A stretch of 64,000 nt of DNA, taken from positions 1 through 64,000 of the forward strand of contig CAYWSE010000012.1 of assembly GCA_964461025.1 (NCBI GenBank). Direction: 5' to 3'. The notes under the pieces are model-generated. The model was not told the origin of the DNA and ran no database searches. It was given only the letters and a program-made list of their open reading frames with translations. This document shows, one piece after another, positions 15,311-23,871 of the stretch. The position numbers were made by a program, and so were the translations under genes. This stretch comes from JAHBVL01 sp964461025. Its GTDB lineage: Bacteria > Chloroflexota > Chloroflexia > Thermomicrobiales > UBA6265. How positions within the stretch are numbered: position 1 is the first letter of the stretch; every line of letters starts with the position of its first letter.

Positions 15311-16345
15311 TCAGCCGCTCGCTTCTCGTTCGATCTCTTCCATGGTCAGGCGCAGTGCCAGGGTCAGCTCATCTTCGGATGGCATCGACGGCCATGACTG
15401 CCGGAACGTCAGCGTCCCGGCGCCAGAGCCTGTCGGATGCGCCGGCGGCGCCCCGGCAAGAGTGAGGCCGCCTCCCGGCGACTGCTGCAAAACGGCAGTG
15501 CGTTTTTGACCGGTTGGTCCCCATTGCAGGACCAGCGAATGCCCCGTTGATTGCCGGAGAAAGCGACCCGCAACCTGGTCCGGCCAGCCGGACGAAACCC
15601 TTCCCGCGGCGTTGCTCAGGCGTTGCTCGTCTGCGCTGAGTTCCGGTTGAGGTGTTTCGGATTGCACATCGGCGGCGCCCTGCCCCCAATTGAAATAGCC
15701 GCGGTCGGAGGGGTTGGCGACAGCAGTTCTCTCCGCGAGCCGTGCCCGGGTTCGTGGATTTCGAATGAGCCAGATCCCCAGAGCGAGACAACCGGCCTGC
15801 ACGGCAACAATCACCGCCGTCAGCCAGGGTACGCCGCCGTCGTACATCTGCGACCAGTCGCCGCTCATTCCGGTTGCCAGATCGAGCAGAGGATACAGAA
15901 CCAGGGCATTGAGTCCGGAAATCGCCGTGAACTGTATCAACAGTTCGTTCCAGGCAGGCGCAAGCGGCGGATTCTTGAACAGGACGCAGCCCATGGCAAC
16001 GACGACCAGGATGATGTTGACGAGCGTGCCCGCAAACGCGACAACCATTCGCTGGACATCGCTGAAACCGGTTGGGTCATAGGAAACGTATCCCGCAAAA
16101 AAATAGAAACCAAAATCGACCACTTCTCCGCCAAAGAGCCAGATTGCTATGGCATGACCGAGTTCATGCAACGCGACGGAAAACGGCAGCAAGAAGAAGA
16201 ACGCCGCCTGCGTGATCACGATGCGGTCGCGATGCGTGACCTGGTTGTCGAAAATCTCTCTGCGTTGTGGCCAGAACTGGAAGGCGAAGCGGACGCCAAG
16301 AAACGCATAGAACAAACTGATGAACCCAAATCCACCTAATGGCAC
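15311..16345 (-). CDS. Site-2-protease-like M50 family membrane metalloprotease
   Basis: A 344-residue integral membrane protein. The zinc motif HELGH (His60, Glu61, His64) lies in a helix, followed by FAGTLVNIILVVVAMG, which matches the GPxxN-type helix of M50 proteases, and by a possible third-ligand segment LYPLLDLATG. About six hydrophobic segments occupy the first 230 residues. The C-terminal 110 residues are soluble and Pro/Gly rich. It probably cleaves membrane-embedded substrates, but none can be named. It ends 5 bp from the lon stop. An MFS gene lies directly upstream on the same strand, with 9 bp between. Confidence 0.8.
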   Translation of the reverse strand: MPLGGFGFISLFYAFLGVRFAFQFWPQRREIFDNQVTHRDRIVITQAAFFFLLPFSVALHELGHAIAIWLFGGEVVDFGFYFFAGYVSYDPTGFSDVQRMVVAFAGTLVNIILVVVAMGCVLFKNPPLAPAWNELLIQFTAISGLNALVLYPLLDLATGMSGDWSQMYDGGVPWLTAVIVAVQAGCLALGIWLIRNPRTRARLAERTAVANPSDRGYFNWGQGAADVQSETPQPELSADEQRLSNAAGRVSSGWPDQVAGRFLRQSTGHSLVLQWGPTGQKRTAVLQQSPGGGLTLAGAPPAHPTGSGAGTLTFRQSWPSMPSEDELTLALRLTMEEIEREASG

Positions 16346-16354
16346 GGCAATACT

Positions 16355-17692
16355 CTAGCTCTCTGTCAACAGCGCGGATTGCCCCAGAGGGGTCGAAGCG
16401 TACAGAAACGCGGCGATTATCATGACGACACAGCCCCCCAATATGATGGAGACAGGGGCGCTGAACACGTCAGAAAGATACCCTGCCAGCGCCGCGCCGA
16501 ACGGAGCGGAGCCAGCGAACAGCGTCATATAGATGCTCATCACCCGGCCGCGGAGCTCGGCGGGTGTCGCCGATTGGACGATCGTATTGGCCATGGACAT
16601 CGTGGAGGTCATCGCGAATCCCATCACCACCACCAGGAAGAGTGCGATGGGAATCGCCGCACCCGCTCGCGCCATGAATCCCAGGGCGAGCTCTGAGCAA
16701 CCCAACAACACCGCAGTCGCCAGCATGCGGCGAGGTTTGGGCGCCTTGACGCGAAATGCCAGGAGCAATGCGCCAACGAGCGACCCCAGCCCGAGAAATG
16801 CCATGAGCAAACCGAACGAACCGGCTCCGCCTCCGAACTCCATCTTTGCGAGCAGCGGCATCCACACATTGAAATTGAGCGCGAAAATGCCGGCGAATGC
16901 AACGAGCACCATCGTCAGGGCGATGGCGGGCGTGGCCCGGACATAGGCAAAACCTTCCCGGATCTGGGTGAGACCGGTGGCGCGGGCCATGACCGTTTCC
17001 CGTTTCGGCATTTTCATCATGAACAGACTGGCCAGGACGGCGATGTAGCTCAGCGCATTGATGGTGAAGCAGAGCGCTGGCCCCCACCCCGCCAGGATGA
17101 TGCCGGCGAGCGCTGGTCCGATCAATCGGCCCATGTTGAAGAGAGAAGAATTCAGCGCGATTGCGTTCGGAAGGAGATCCTTGCTGACCATGTCGCCAAC
17201 GAACGCCTGGCGAGATGGCATGTCGAACGCGTTGACGATGCCAAGGCAAAGGGCCAGCAGGTAGATGTGCCAGAGCTGGACGGTGTCAGTCCAGGTCAGG
17301 AGAGCGAGTGTGGTTGCCAGCAGACAAGAGCAGGATTGCGTGCCGATGAGGATCAAGCGACGTGGAATGCGGTCGGCCAGCACGCCGGCCACAAGTCCGA
17401 AAACGAGCACCGGCGCGAATTGCAGGACATTCACCAACCCAAGCTTGAGTGCTGAGCTCGTCAGCGTCAGCACCAGCCACGATTGGGCCAGCGACTGCAT
17501 CCACGTGCCGGTGACCGAGATGAGCTGACCACCGAAGAAGAGCCGGTAGTTGCGGTGCTGAAAGGCTGCCAGGCCCGATGAGAGCCCGAGCCGGGACGCC
17601 GAAGCGCTGGCGGCAGAGGATCGAGGCTGAGCTGGCATTACGGCTGATCCGGAAAGACGCGGCGTCGCATATGGCCATTGTCGCACGGTCAT
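16355..17692 (-). CDS. MFS transporter of the MFS_3 (EntS-like) type
   Basis: A 445-residue transporter with about twelve hydrophobic helices. The opening RNYRLFFGGQLISVTGTWMQ, then SWLVLTLTSSA, the loop GVLADRIPRRLILI and AFDMPSRQAFVGDMV are hallmarks of MFS_3 exporters, a group containing enterobactin and drug efflux proteins. It is likely a proton-driven exporter of a small molecule. A shorter start at 17638 (MPAQPRSS) is possible, since neither start has a strong ribosome site. It may be co-transcribed with the M50 gene that follows after 9 bp. Confidence 0.88.
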   Translation of the reverse strand: MTVRQWPYATPRLSGSAVMPAQPRSSAASASASRLGLSSGLAAFQHRNYRLFFGGQLISVTGTWMQSLAQSWLVLTLTSSALKLGLVNVLQFAPVLVFGLVAGVLADRIPRRLILIGTQSCSCLLATTLALLTWTDTVQLWHIYLLALCLGIVNAFDMPSRQAFVGDMVSKDLLPNAIALNSSLFNMGRLIGPALAGIILAGWGPALCFTINALSYIAVLASLFMMKMPKRETVMARATGLTQIREGFAYVRATPAIALTMVLVAFAGIFALNFNVWMPLLAKMEFGGGAGSFGLLMAFLGLGSLVGALLLAFRVKAPKPRRMLATAVLLGCSELALGFMARAGAAIPIALFLVVVMGFAMTSTMSMANTIVQSATPAELRGRVMSIYMTLFAGSAPFGAALAGYLSDVFSAPVSIILGGCVVMIIAAFLYASTPLGQSALLTES

Positions 17693-17734
17693 CTGAGAGG
17701 ATGCCGGGAACCCTCGACCTCGCTCTGACGCCTT

Positions 17735-19939
17735 TCAGGCAGCAACGCCGAGCATCAACGCCGCGAGGATCGTGGCAATAGTCTCGGCAGGAATGAGTGA
17801 GCCGACGCGGCTGTCGATCTGCAACAGGGCAGTCTGGTCGATGATCGGACCAGTGGGGCCGAGGGGAAGGGTCACGCCGGTCACCTCGGCGAGACCGATG
17901 AGGAGCTCAGAAGGACTGGATACCGTGACATTGGCCGCGCTGTCGACCCGCGCCGAATCGAACACTCGATGCTGAAACGAGTGTGCATCGACGATGAGTC
18001 CGGGCAGGACGTCTCTCGAACCGCCCGCGGAGGCGAGAAAACCGAGCGCACCGGCCGGAATGCTGCCTTCGGCAGCGCTCCACTGCGTCGAATTGAGCAG
18101 CGCCAGGAGATCGATGTTGCGGTTTATCGTGCCCCAGGTGGCATCGCCGGCGATCGTCGGGTCGTTCTCGACGAACTGCGCATATGCGATGGTGGACATC
18201 AACGCCGCGACAACTGCTCCGTTCGGTGACGGACGGTCGCTCTCCAGCAGAATTCCCTCGATGATCGCGCAGGCAGTCGTTTCCAGTGATTCGCCGATCA
18301 GGTATTCGTTGATGAGGACAGTGGGGACATCTCCGGTATCCCGTTCGAACGTGGCGTTTACGGCATGAGGCAATGGAGCAAACGAGACGTTCCAGGGAAC
18401 GTCTCCAGGACGCGCGCGCAGGAGAGCGTTGGCGATATCCGCCCACGGATCGACGGCCGAGAGCAACACAACACTTGCCCGCAACTGGTCATCGGGAATG
18501 AGAGAACGAATCACGTCACTGTCGTAGAGGGCAAGCGTGGCGCGTACCGAGTCTTCCTCACCATGGGCGATCAGCGCGTCATTCAGCGCTCTCTGCATGG
18601 GGAGGTCATCTGTGACATTCCCCGGCCGTCGACTGGCATTCAAGTCGAAAAAGCCCGGCTGTATGGGAACGAAGGGACGAGTTTCGAGATCGAGCACGGT
18701 TGCCGCTGTCAGGGGCGTTGTCACTTCGGCAGAGGCGACAGTGGCGAATAACCCGAGCGTGGTGACAAGTTCGCGGGCTTGGTCCGGAGTAACAACGTGA
18801 CTGACTCCGCGATCGATGAGAGAAAGCAACTCTTCATCGAAATGAGGCTGATCGCCCAGGGATGTTTTGCCCGGAAATCGCTGGATCAGCGCCGAAGCCG
18901 TTGGCGAAATCGGCGAGTCACCCTGGCCGAGCGAACCGTAGAAGGGATCTTGCAGGATCGAATCCCGAATACTGCGGGCATCGAAGTCCTCGAGACCTGG
19001 CCCGACAAAGACGTCGCCGATTGCCGACGTCTGGATGCCGATATGTCCTCCGCCGCGGACCCCCATCGAATTGAGCAGGGAATAGAGCTGGAGATTGTTG
19101 TATGCGGTGAGTTCGGTGCCGGAGTAGGCCGCGCCGGGGTCGATGAGCAGGAGTTCGCCATAGGCAATGGTATCGAGGATGTTGGCGATGAGCTCCTCTG
19201 GTCCCGAGTTTTCCCCGTCTCCATGCAGCGACTCATGAACGAGCGCCGGAATGAGCTGCAACGGTGGCTCACCGGCGAACCAGGTCGAAATCTGGAGCAG
19301 GTAGCGTCCATCAGTTGCCGGAGAAGGCGTTCTGATCGTGGCAACCGCATTGGCGACACCAAGATCGGCAAATTCAACGGCAGCGAATGGCAGGCCTGTT
19401 TCGTTTTGACCCTCGAGGATTGACGCCACAACGGCCCCATAGGGCTCCATCCCACTCAACATAAGCAGTGCCGCGCGCAGCGACGGCGAAGGAACGATTC
19501 GCGAAACAGCAGGGTCGTCGAATCGAAGCATGACCTGCCCGGTCGACACCGCATCGAGCCCACGGAGATTCAGAAAGCGCTGAAGCTCGGCCCTTGCCTG
19601 CTCTGTCGTGAACTGTTGCGGTGTAACGCGGAGCTGGAACGCCGGATTGGTGTTCCAGTCGAGGATAAAGGGGCGGGAACGGAGCAGAGTAGAGGAGTCC
19701 CAGGTTGTGTCGACTGGGGCAATGATGAGGTCCGCAATCTCGCTTTCGGAGGATGCCTGGGCCGTGCTGACTGGAAGTGTCAGCCGCGTGCCGAGTCCCG
19801 AATCTGCTGGGGACGGGCCGGCGAGAGCGACACTCGAAGTGAGCTGCAGCACCAGCATTGCGAAGGCCGCTCGGCAGAACCAGGACATGCGAGGAGGGAA
19901 CCGCACCAATCGTCTCCACGTTTGACGGGAAAACGCCAC
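17735..19939 (-). CDS. Large exported protein with duplicated domain and one HExxH motif
   Basis: A 734-residue protein with a signal peptide (residues 1-40, ending SSVALA). The mature part contains two related halves of about 300 residues, around 110-340 and 440-620. They share segments such as SLRAALLMLSGMEPYGAVVA against QLRASVVLLSAVDPWADIAN, and ILDTIAYGELL against LMSTIAYAQFV. The first half carries H235-E-S-L-H239 with acidic residues E248/E249 after it, as in zincin metalloproteases. The matching place in the second half reads NEYLI. A hydrophobic C-terminus (TIATILAALMLGVAA) may be a weak anchor. I do not recognise a named family. An extracellular protease with one dead copy is the best guess. 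Confidence 0.75.
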   Translation of the reverse strand: MAFSRQTWRRLVRFPPRMSWFCRAAFAMLVLQLTSSVALAGPSPADSGLGTRLTLPVSTAQASSESEIADLIIAPVDTTWDSSTLLRSRPFILDWNTNPAFQLRVTPQQFTTEQARAELQRFLNLRGLDAVSTGQVMLRFDDPAVSRIVPSPSLRAALLMLSGMEPYGAVVASILEGQNETGLPFAAVEFADLGVANAVATIRTPSPATDGRYLLQISTWFAGEPPLQLIPALVHESLHGDGENSGPEELIANILDTIAYGELLLIDPGAAYSGTELTAYNNLQLYSLLNSMGVRGGGHIGIQTSAIGDVFVGPGLEDFDARSIRDSILQDPFYGSLGQGDSPISPTASALIQRFPGKTSLGDQPHFDEELLSLIDRGVSHVVTPDQARELVTTLGLFATVASAEVTTPLTAATVLDLETRPFVPIQPGFFDLNASRRPGNVTDDLPMQRALNDALIAHGEEDSVRATLALYDSDVIRSLIPDDQLRASVVLLSAVDPWADIANALLRARPGDVPWNVSFAPLPHAVNATFERDTGDVPTVLINEYLIGESLETTACAIIEGILLESDRPSPNGAVVAALMSTIAYAQFVENDPTIAGDATWGTINRNIDLLALLNSTQWSAAEGSIPAGALGFLASAGGSRDVLPGLIVDAHSFQHRVFDSARVDSAANVTVSSPSELLIGLAEVTGVTLPLGPTGPIIDQTALLQIDSRVGSLIPAETIATILAALMLGVAA

Positions 19940-19995
19940 ACTAGACGTCTCGAGGGAATCGTACCTTGTTCACCACATGAAGGAAGAGGTTGCCA

Positions 19996-20952
19996 TCAGC
20001 TGGATGGTGGTTCGACTGGCAAACCGGGGGTCGACGCCCACTCGACCCAGCCACGATCGTAGGTCAGCACACGCTCAAATCCAAGTTCATTCATCACAAG
20101 CCAGGACAGCGCCGTTTCGGCTCCGAAACGTGCGACGACGACAATGTCCGATTCGCCGGTCACGCCAGCAGTTTCGACCTGCGTCAACAGCGATTGCTTA
20201 TCCCGAAGCATTCCACTGTCCGGATCGATCATCGCGCTCCAGGGAAGCCGAAGGGAACCGGGAATCTGCCCGATCGGGATCTGCCCGTCGAGCGTGCCCT
20301 GTCGTTCCTCGTCGGTACGCACGTCGACGATCAGCGAATCGCCCAGCTCGAGACGCTGACGCAGCGCTTCGGTGACCACATAGAAGCCTTCCAGTGGATC
20401 AACGCGTGGCTCGATGTCCGGGGCTTCAATGACGCCTGGTTCGCTCGTGCCGCCATAGGCCTGCCAGGCCCCGATGCCTCCATCGAGCATCGCCACTTTC
20501 GGGAATCCGAGAAAACGCAGAAACCAGACGATCCGGGCGGCTCTGAATCCACCTTCCCTGTCGTAGACGACGATGGTCTGTTCAGGAAGCACGCCAAACC
20601 GCCGGATGATCTCCAATCGCTGCTGTTGCTCGAAGCCTTGCGTGACGACGGCGCCGAACACCGGGTAGTTGGCATCGACGGTGTCTTCCCAGAACGCGTG
20701 TGTGGCGCCCGGAAGATGAGCGCTTCGGTAGTCGCGCAATGACGAAGCGTCGACGAACCGGAATTCATCACTTCCTGATTGGAGCATCGACATGACGTCG
20801 CTGGCGCTGACAACGAGAGGCGGCGCAGCCGGTGTGTCGGACTGAGCGATTGCTCCGCGCGCTTTGGAAACAAGGATCGCCGAAACGCCGAATGCGAACA
20901 GCGCTGAACGGCGACTGAAGCGTTGTGCCAGAGTGAAGTCGAGAGCATGCAT
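19996..20952 (-). CDS. Exported rhodanese-like protein lacking the catalytic cysteine
   Basis: A 318-residue two-domain rhodanese with a Tat-type leader (FSRRSALFAFG, then AIAQ). Each domain shows the fold marks: FVDASSLRDYRSAHLPGA in domain 1, and LIVDVRTDEERQG with IPGSLRLPW in domain 2. In active sulfurtransferases the second domain holds a Cys at the start of the loop (CRxGxxS/T). Here the loop is VVVARFGAETALSW, and the codon is GCA, so the residue is Ala. Thiosulfate or mercaptopyruvate sulfur transfer by the normal mechanism is therefore unlikely. It may bind oxyanions or act as a protein-interaction module in the envelope. Confidence 0.85.
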   Translation of the reverse strand: MHALDFTLAQRFSRRSALFAFGVSAILVSKARGAIAQSDTPAAPPLVVSASDVMSMLQSGSDEFRFVDASSLRDYRSAHLPGATHAFWEDTVDANYPVFGAVVTQGFEQQQRLEIIRRFGVLPEQTIVVYDREGGFRAARIVWFLRFLGFPKVAMLDGGIGAWQAYGGTSEPGVIEAPDIEPRVDPLEGFYVVTEALRQRLELGDSLIVDVRTDEERQGTLDGQIPIGQIPGSLRLPWSAMIDPDSGMLRDKQSLLTQVETAGVTGESDIVVVARFGAETALSWLVMNELGFERVLTYDRGWVEWASTPGLPVEPPSS

Positions 20953-20969
20953 GCGATCACCATACAGGA

Positions 20970-20996
20970 ACGGAGCGCCGCTTTGCGGCGCTCCGT
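20970..20996 (-). terminator. Hairpin terminator after the SIMPL gene
   Basis: A perfect 12-bp inverted repeat (ACGGAGCGCCGC, 3-base loop, GCGGCGCTCCGT). It lies between the end of the SIMPL gene and the start of the rhodanese gene on the same strand, followed by TTCCTGT rather than a long T-run. Confidence 0.65.
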
Positions 20997-21019
20997 CACG
21001 TGTGGGGTCAATTTCAGGG

Positions 21020-21778
21020 CTAGATCAGCTCATAGGTCACCTGGATATCGACGGAAACGGTCGTCGAACCGGCCTCGATCGGAACGGCCGACTCCATCGC
21101 CGCGCCTGCGCCGCCACGGCCGACCGGAATCGGGTTCGGTCCATAGGTCTCACTGATCGAAACGAGATCGCCAACGGTCAGCCCAGCGGCCTGAGCGAAT
21201 TGTTCCGCCCGGTTTCGTGCATCCTGCACGGCCAGAACACGGGCCTCGGCCGCGGCTTCACCCGAATCGGTCACAATGAAGTTGACGCCATAGATCGTGT
21301 TGGCGCCGGCTTCGACGACGGCGTCGAGTGTCGACCCCACGGCTTCGATATCGCGGATCGTGATATTCACCTGGTTCGAAACCTGAAACTGGTTGATGCC
21401 AGACGGCATGCCATTCTCGTCGTAGCTCTGCAGCACCTGCACGTAGTAGCTGGCGGTCTGGATGTCATCTGAGGCGATTCCCTGTGCCTGGAGCGCCGCG
21501 AGAATTGCCGACATCGTCTCATTCGCCGTTTGCTGAGCGCCGGAGAGCGTGTCTTCGGTGATCGTGACGCCGGCAGTGACCGAGGCCGCGTCGGGTGCGA
21601 CCAGGACGGCGCCGTGACCAGTCACGGTGACGGTCGGCCCATCAGAACTGGCGACCGCGACAGGCGTCGATTCCTGTGTGGCGGCGACAGGCCTTACGGC
21701 GAACACCGATGTCAGGAGCAACGCCGCGGCGATGACCGCAAAGCCTGCTCGGCCAGAGATGGGAATGCGCAGTTTCAT
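21020..21778 (-). CDS. SIMPL-domain (DUF541) exported protein
   Basis: A 252-residue exported protein with a signal peptide (FAVIAAALLLTSVFAVRPVAA). It has the SIMPL/DUF541 layout: PTVTVTGHGAVLVAPDAASV at the start, LQAQGIASDDIQTASYYVQ in the middle, and DARNRAEQFAQAAGLTVGDL near the end. These periplasmic or surface proteins are linked to oxidative stress and envelope functions, but the biochemical role is unsettled. It lies just downstream of the sigma/anti-sigma pair and could belong to that regulon. A strong hairpin closes it. Confidence 0.88.
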   Translation of the reverse strand: MKLRIPISGRAGFAVIAAALLLTSVFAVRPVAATQESTPVAVASSDGPTVTVTGHGAVLVAPDAASVTAGVTITEDTLSGAQQTANETMSAILAALQAQGIASDDIQTASYYVQVLQSYDENGMPSGINQFQVSNQVNITIRDIEAVGSTLDAVVEAGANTIYGVNFIVTDSGEAAAEARVLAVQDARNRAEQFAQAAGLTVGDLVSISETYGPNPIPVGRGGAGAAMESAVPIEAGSTTVSVDIQVTYELI

Positions 21779-21895
21779 CGTGTCCTCCTGTTATGCGCCT
21801 TGTGCAGATGCGGGACCATCCCGATGCTGCATTGCTTTCCACTCTTGAAACGACTGCTGGGCAGAAAACGTTCCAATTTCGATCCCAGCGTTCTT

Positions 21896-22822
21896 TCAGA
21901 CGGCGCTGGCTCGGCGGCGCGTCCAGAGCCAGAGAGCGCCCAGTATCACGGATGCGACGAGCAGAATCACCTGTGCCACCTGCCACAGTGACCATCCGTC
22001 CTCTTCCACCGAGGATTGCGATTCGGCACCGGGCGAGGGGTTTGGTGTCGGCGTCGCGAGCTGGATGGCCGGTGTGGCGGCTGACTCAGATTCGTCAGCG
22101 ACGACCCCGGCCGCATCTGCGGCCTCCAGGTCAGCGCTGGGCTGGGTTGGCTGCATGGCGCCGGCAACGAAGGGGGCATCGTCGCTGGCGCCGGCATTTT
22201 CGGCCGAACTGGACGACCTGTCGAGGGCTGCTTCGGGCGCCGGTGCGACTTCCTGCGCGACGCTCTGTTCCACGGCAGAGTCGCTCTCTGCGGCGCCGGT
22301 GGGTTCGCTCATCCGCCCAGCGCCGGCAGCAGTATCTTCGCCTTCCGCATCCTCGGTTTGAGCGACAGGAATCGTTTTCGGCGCGGTCTCTTGCACGTCA
22401 GTCGTTGGTTCACTCAGTTGTGCCGCGTCTCTGGGCGAATCCCCGTCGTCGACCCAGTTGCCCGCTACGGTGACCGAAAGGAAGAGCAGAAACGCGGCGA
22501 CAGCCGCCGATCTAAGTGCAGGCATTGCCGGTTGCAGCCAGCCGAAGAGGCGATCGCTCAGCGATTGCGACGGCGCCGGTGATTTCCGCGTGGCAGGCGA
22601 GGGCAACGTGAAGGCCCTGGGCGCATCCAGCTCAGGCATTTTCCGAAAGAGGGCAATCGTCGCCTCGGTTTCCCGAAGGCGCTGGCGGCAGCTCGCGCAT
22701 TCGTGTAGATGCGTGCGCACGAGTGTGTCCGCGGAAATCAATCCAGCGGCCAGCTCACTGATCGTTTCAACGGCCAGATGTCCACTCGGTTCGAATTGGT
22801 TCACAGGTTCATCGTTCGTCAT
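21896..22822 (-). CDS. Putative anti-sigma factor with zinc finger
   Basis: A 308-residue protein with a ZAS/zf-HC2-like N-terminal zinc motif (H38-L-H-E-C42-A-S-C45), a transmembrane helix near the middle (AAVAAFLLFLSVTVAGNW), a long acidic Ala/Ser/Glu-rich extracytoplasmic segment, and a second helix at the C-terminus (VAQVILLVASVILGALWLW) with a short RRR end. It should bind and hold the ECF sigma factor encoded just upstream. The ATG at 22822 lies 14 bp after the sigma stop; an in-frame reading overlapping the sigma gene is not preferred. The second helix is unusual for this group. Confidence 0.85.
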   Translation of the reverse strand: MTNDEPVNQFEPSGHLAVETISELAAGLISADTLVRTHLHECASCRQRLRETEATIALFRKMPELDAPRAFTLPSPATRKSPAPSQSLSDRLFGWLQPAMPALRSAAVAAFLLFLSVTVAGNWVDDGDSPRDAAQLSEPTTDVQETAPKTIPVAQTEDAEGEDTAAGAGRMSEPTGAAESDSAVEQSVAQEVAPAPEAALDRSSSSAENAGASDDAPFVAGAMQPTQPSADLEAADAAGVVADESESAATPAIQLATPTPNPSPGAESQSSVEEDGWSLWQVAQVILLVASVILGALWLWTRRRASAV

Positions 22823-22835
22823 CGGCGTCGGCGCA

Positions 22836-23495
22836 TCATCGCGCCTCTCCTTGCTCACTGGATAAACGACCAGGCTCTCTGACGAGTTCCCGGAACTCCT
22901 CACATTGGCGAATCAGATTGCGCAGCCGCTCCCGACCACGGGAGAGGCGCGATTTGATCGTGCCGGCTGGAACGCCAGCAATCGCCGCGGCTTCTTCATA
23001 GCTGTGTTGCATCACATCGCAGAGAATCACGGCAAGGCGCTGATCTGGCGGTAGCGCATCGAGAGCCGCTTGTAGAGACTCGGAAAGGTCGAGACGTTCA
23101 GTAAGCGCGACCGGGTCGGCATCCGCTCCCTCGTCGATCACCGGGAACTCAGACTCGTCGTCGCTGGATGTCAGCGACGCTTCGGGGTGGCGAGAGAGCG
23201 AACGGAGACGGTCGTAGCTTCGGTTTGTGGCGATTCGCAACACCCAGGCCCGGAACGATCCTTCCTGGAACTGATGGATCGACTGCCAGGCTTTGAGAAA
23301 GGTGTCCTGTGTGACGTCCTCCGCCTCCGTCGATGTTCCCATCATTCGGTAGCTGAGATTAAAGACGACACGCTGATGGCGAATAACGAGCTCGTTGTAC
23401 GAAGCGACTTCGCCTCGCTTGGCGGCCGCAATCAGATCGTCGTCGGACTGAGGGAGGCCCGAACCACGGGATTGAGCCAGTCGTTTACGCAACAT
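22836..23495 (-). CDS. ECF-family RNA polymerase sigma factor
   Basis: A 219-residue sigma-70 family factor with regions 2 and 4 only. Region 2 is seen in YNELVIRHQRVVFNLSYRMM and EAEDVTQDTFLKAWQSIHQF. Region 4 is seen in ALPPDQRLAVILCDVMQHSY with the HTH IAGVPAGTIKSRLSRGRERL. It resembles RpoE/SigW types that answer envelope stress. The partner anti-sigma gene follows after 13 bp. A near-consensus housekeeping promoter about 300 bp upstream probably drives both. Confidence 0.95.
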   Translation of the reverse strand: MLRKRLAQSRGSGLPQSDDDLIAAAKRGEVASYNELVIRHQRVVFNLSYRMMGTSTEAEDVTQDTFLKAWQSIHQFQEGSFRAWVLRIATNRSYDRLRSLSRHPEASLTSSDDESEFPVIDEGADADPVALTERLDLSESLQAALDALPPDQRLAVILCDVMQHSYEEAAAIAGVPAGTIKSRLSRGRERLRNLIRQCEEFRELVREPGRLSSEQGEAR

Positions 23496-23799
23496 CGAGA
23501 CTCTCGGTCATGGTCATGCGCCAGATGGCAAACCTGAGAGATTTGCCTGCAGCGATGATACGCACGAACCGGTGATGTGTGTGAAAAAAGGAGGAGCGAG
23601 GACACGGAGAAAGAGAAAAGTCCCGACAAGCCTTGCAAGACTTCCCTGACCAGACCATTTCCCAAAGCACGCCCCGCAACGGCTAAGGTTCCTGAGCTGG
23701 TCCCGAGGAGAACTGGAATCAAAGCACTACCCCGCATTTGTGCTCTGCCCATTGCTCTCACCGGTGGGAAGCCGAATTTGCTCGGCTCCTCGGGACTGC

Positions 23800-23820
23800 A
23801 CGTACACTATATACGTACAC
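23800..23820. promoter_or_regulatory. Tandem ACGTACAC direct repeats over the sigma promoter
   Basis: ACGTACAC occurs at 23800-23807 and 23813-23820, with TATAT between. One copy covers the distal edge of the -10 element and the other lies in the spacer, as expected for a repressor operator. The bound protein is unknown. Confidence 0.5.
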
Positions 23821-23834
23821 CAAGTGGGTGTCAA
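23806..23834 (-). promoter_or_regulatory. Near-consensus sigma-70 promoter for the ECF sigma operon
   Basis: On the minus strand TTGACA (23834-23829, 6 of 6) is followed after exactly 17 bases by TATAGT (23811-23806, 5 of 6). Transcription would start near 23799 and run into the sigma/anti-sigma genes. It lies 38 bp or less after the end of the LLM oxidoreductase gene. Confidence 0.75.
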
Positions 23835-23871
23835 GAGAATTTGCTGGATCTTTGAGGCACCAGTGAATTTC

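Larger units (their letters stand above)
23496..23871. other. 376-bp leader and promoter region of the sigma operon
   Basis: No convincing gene is seen here. The strong minus-strand promoter at 23806-23834 would give a leader of about 300 nt before the sigma gene. The leader contains a hairpin AGCCGA/TCGGCT (about 23771-23788) and a T-run at about 23582-23587 on the minus strand. A hydrophobic reading frame of about 100 codons (23761 to 23432) overlaps the sigma start but has no strong support. Confidence 0.5.

Noticed and set aside
23432..23855. Overlapping frames in the leader of the sigma operon on both strands
   Set aside because: Neither shows a family motif or a good ribosome site, one overlaps the sigma gene, and the region looks like leader and promoter.
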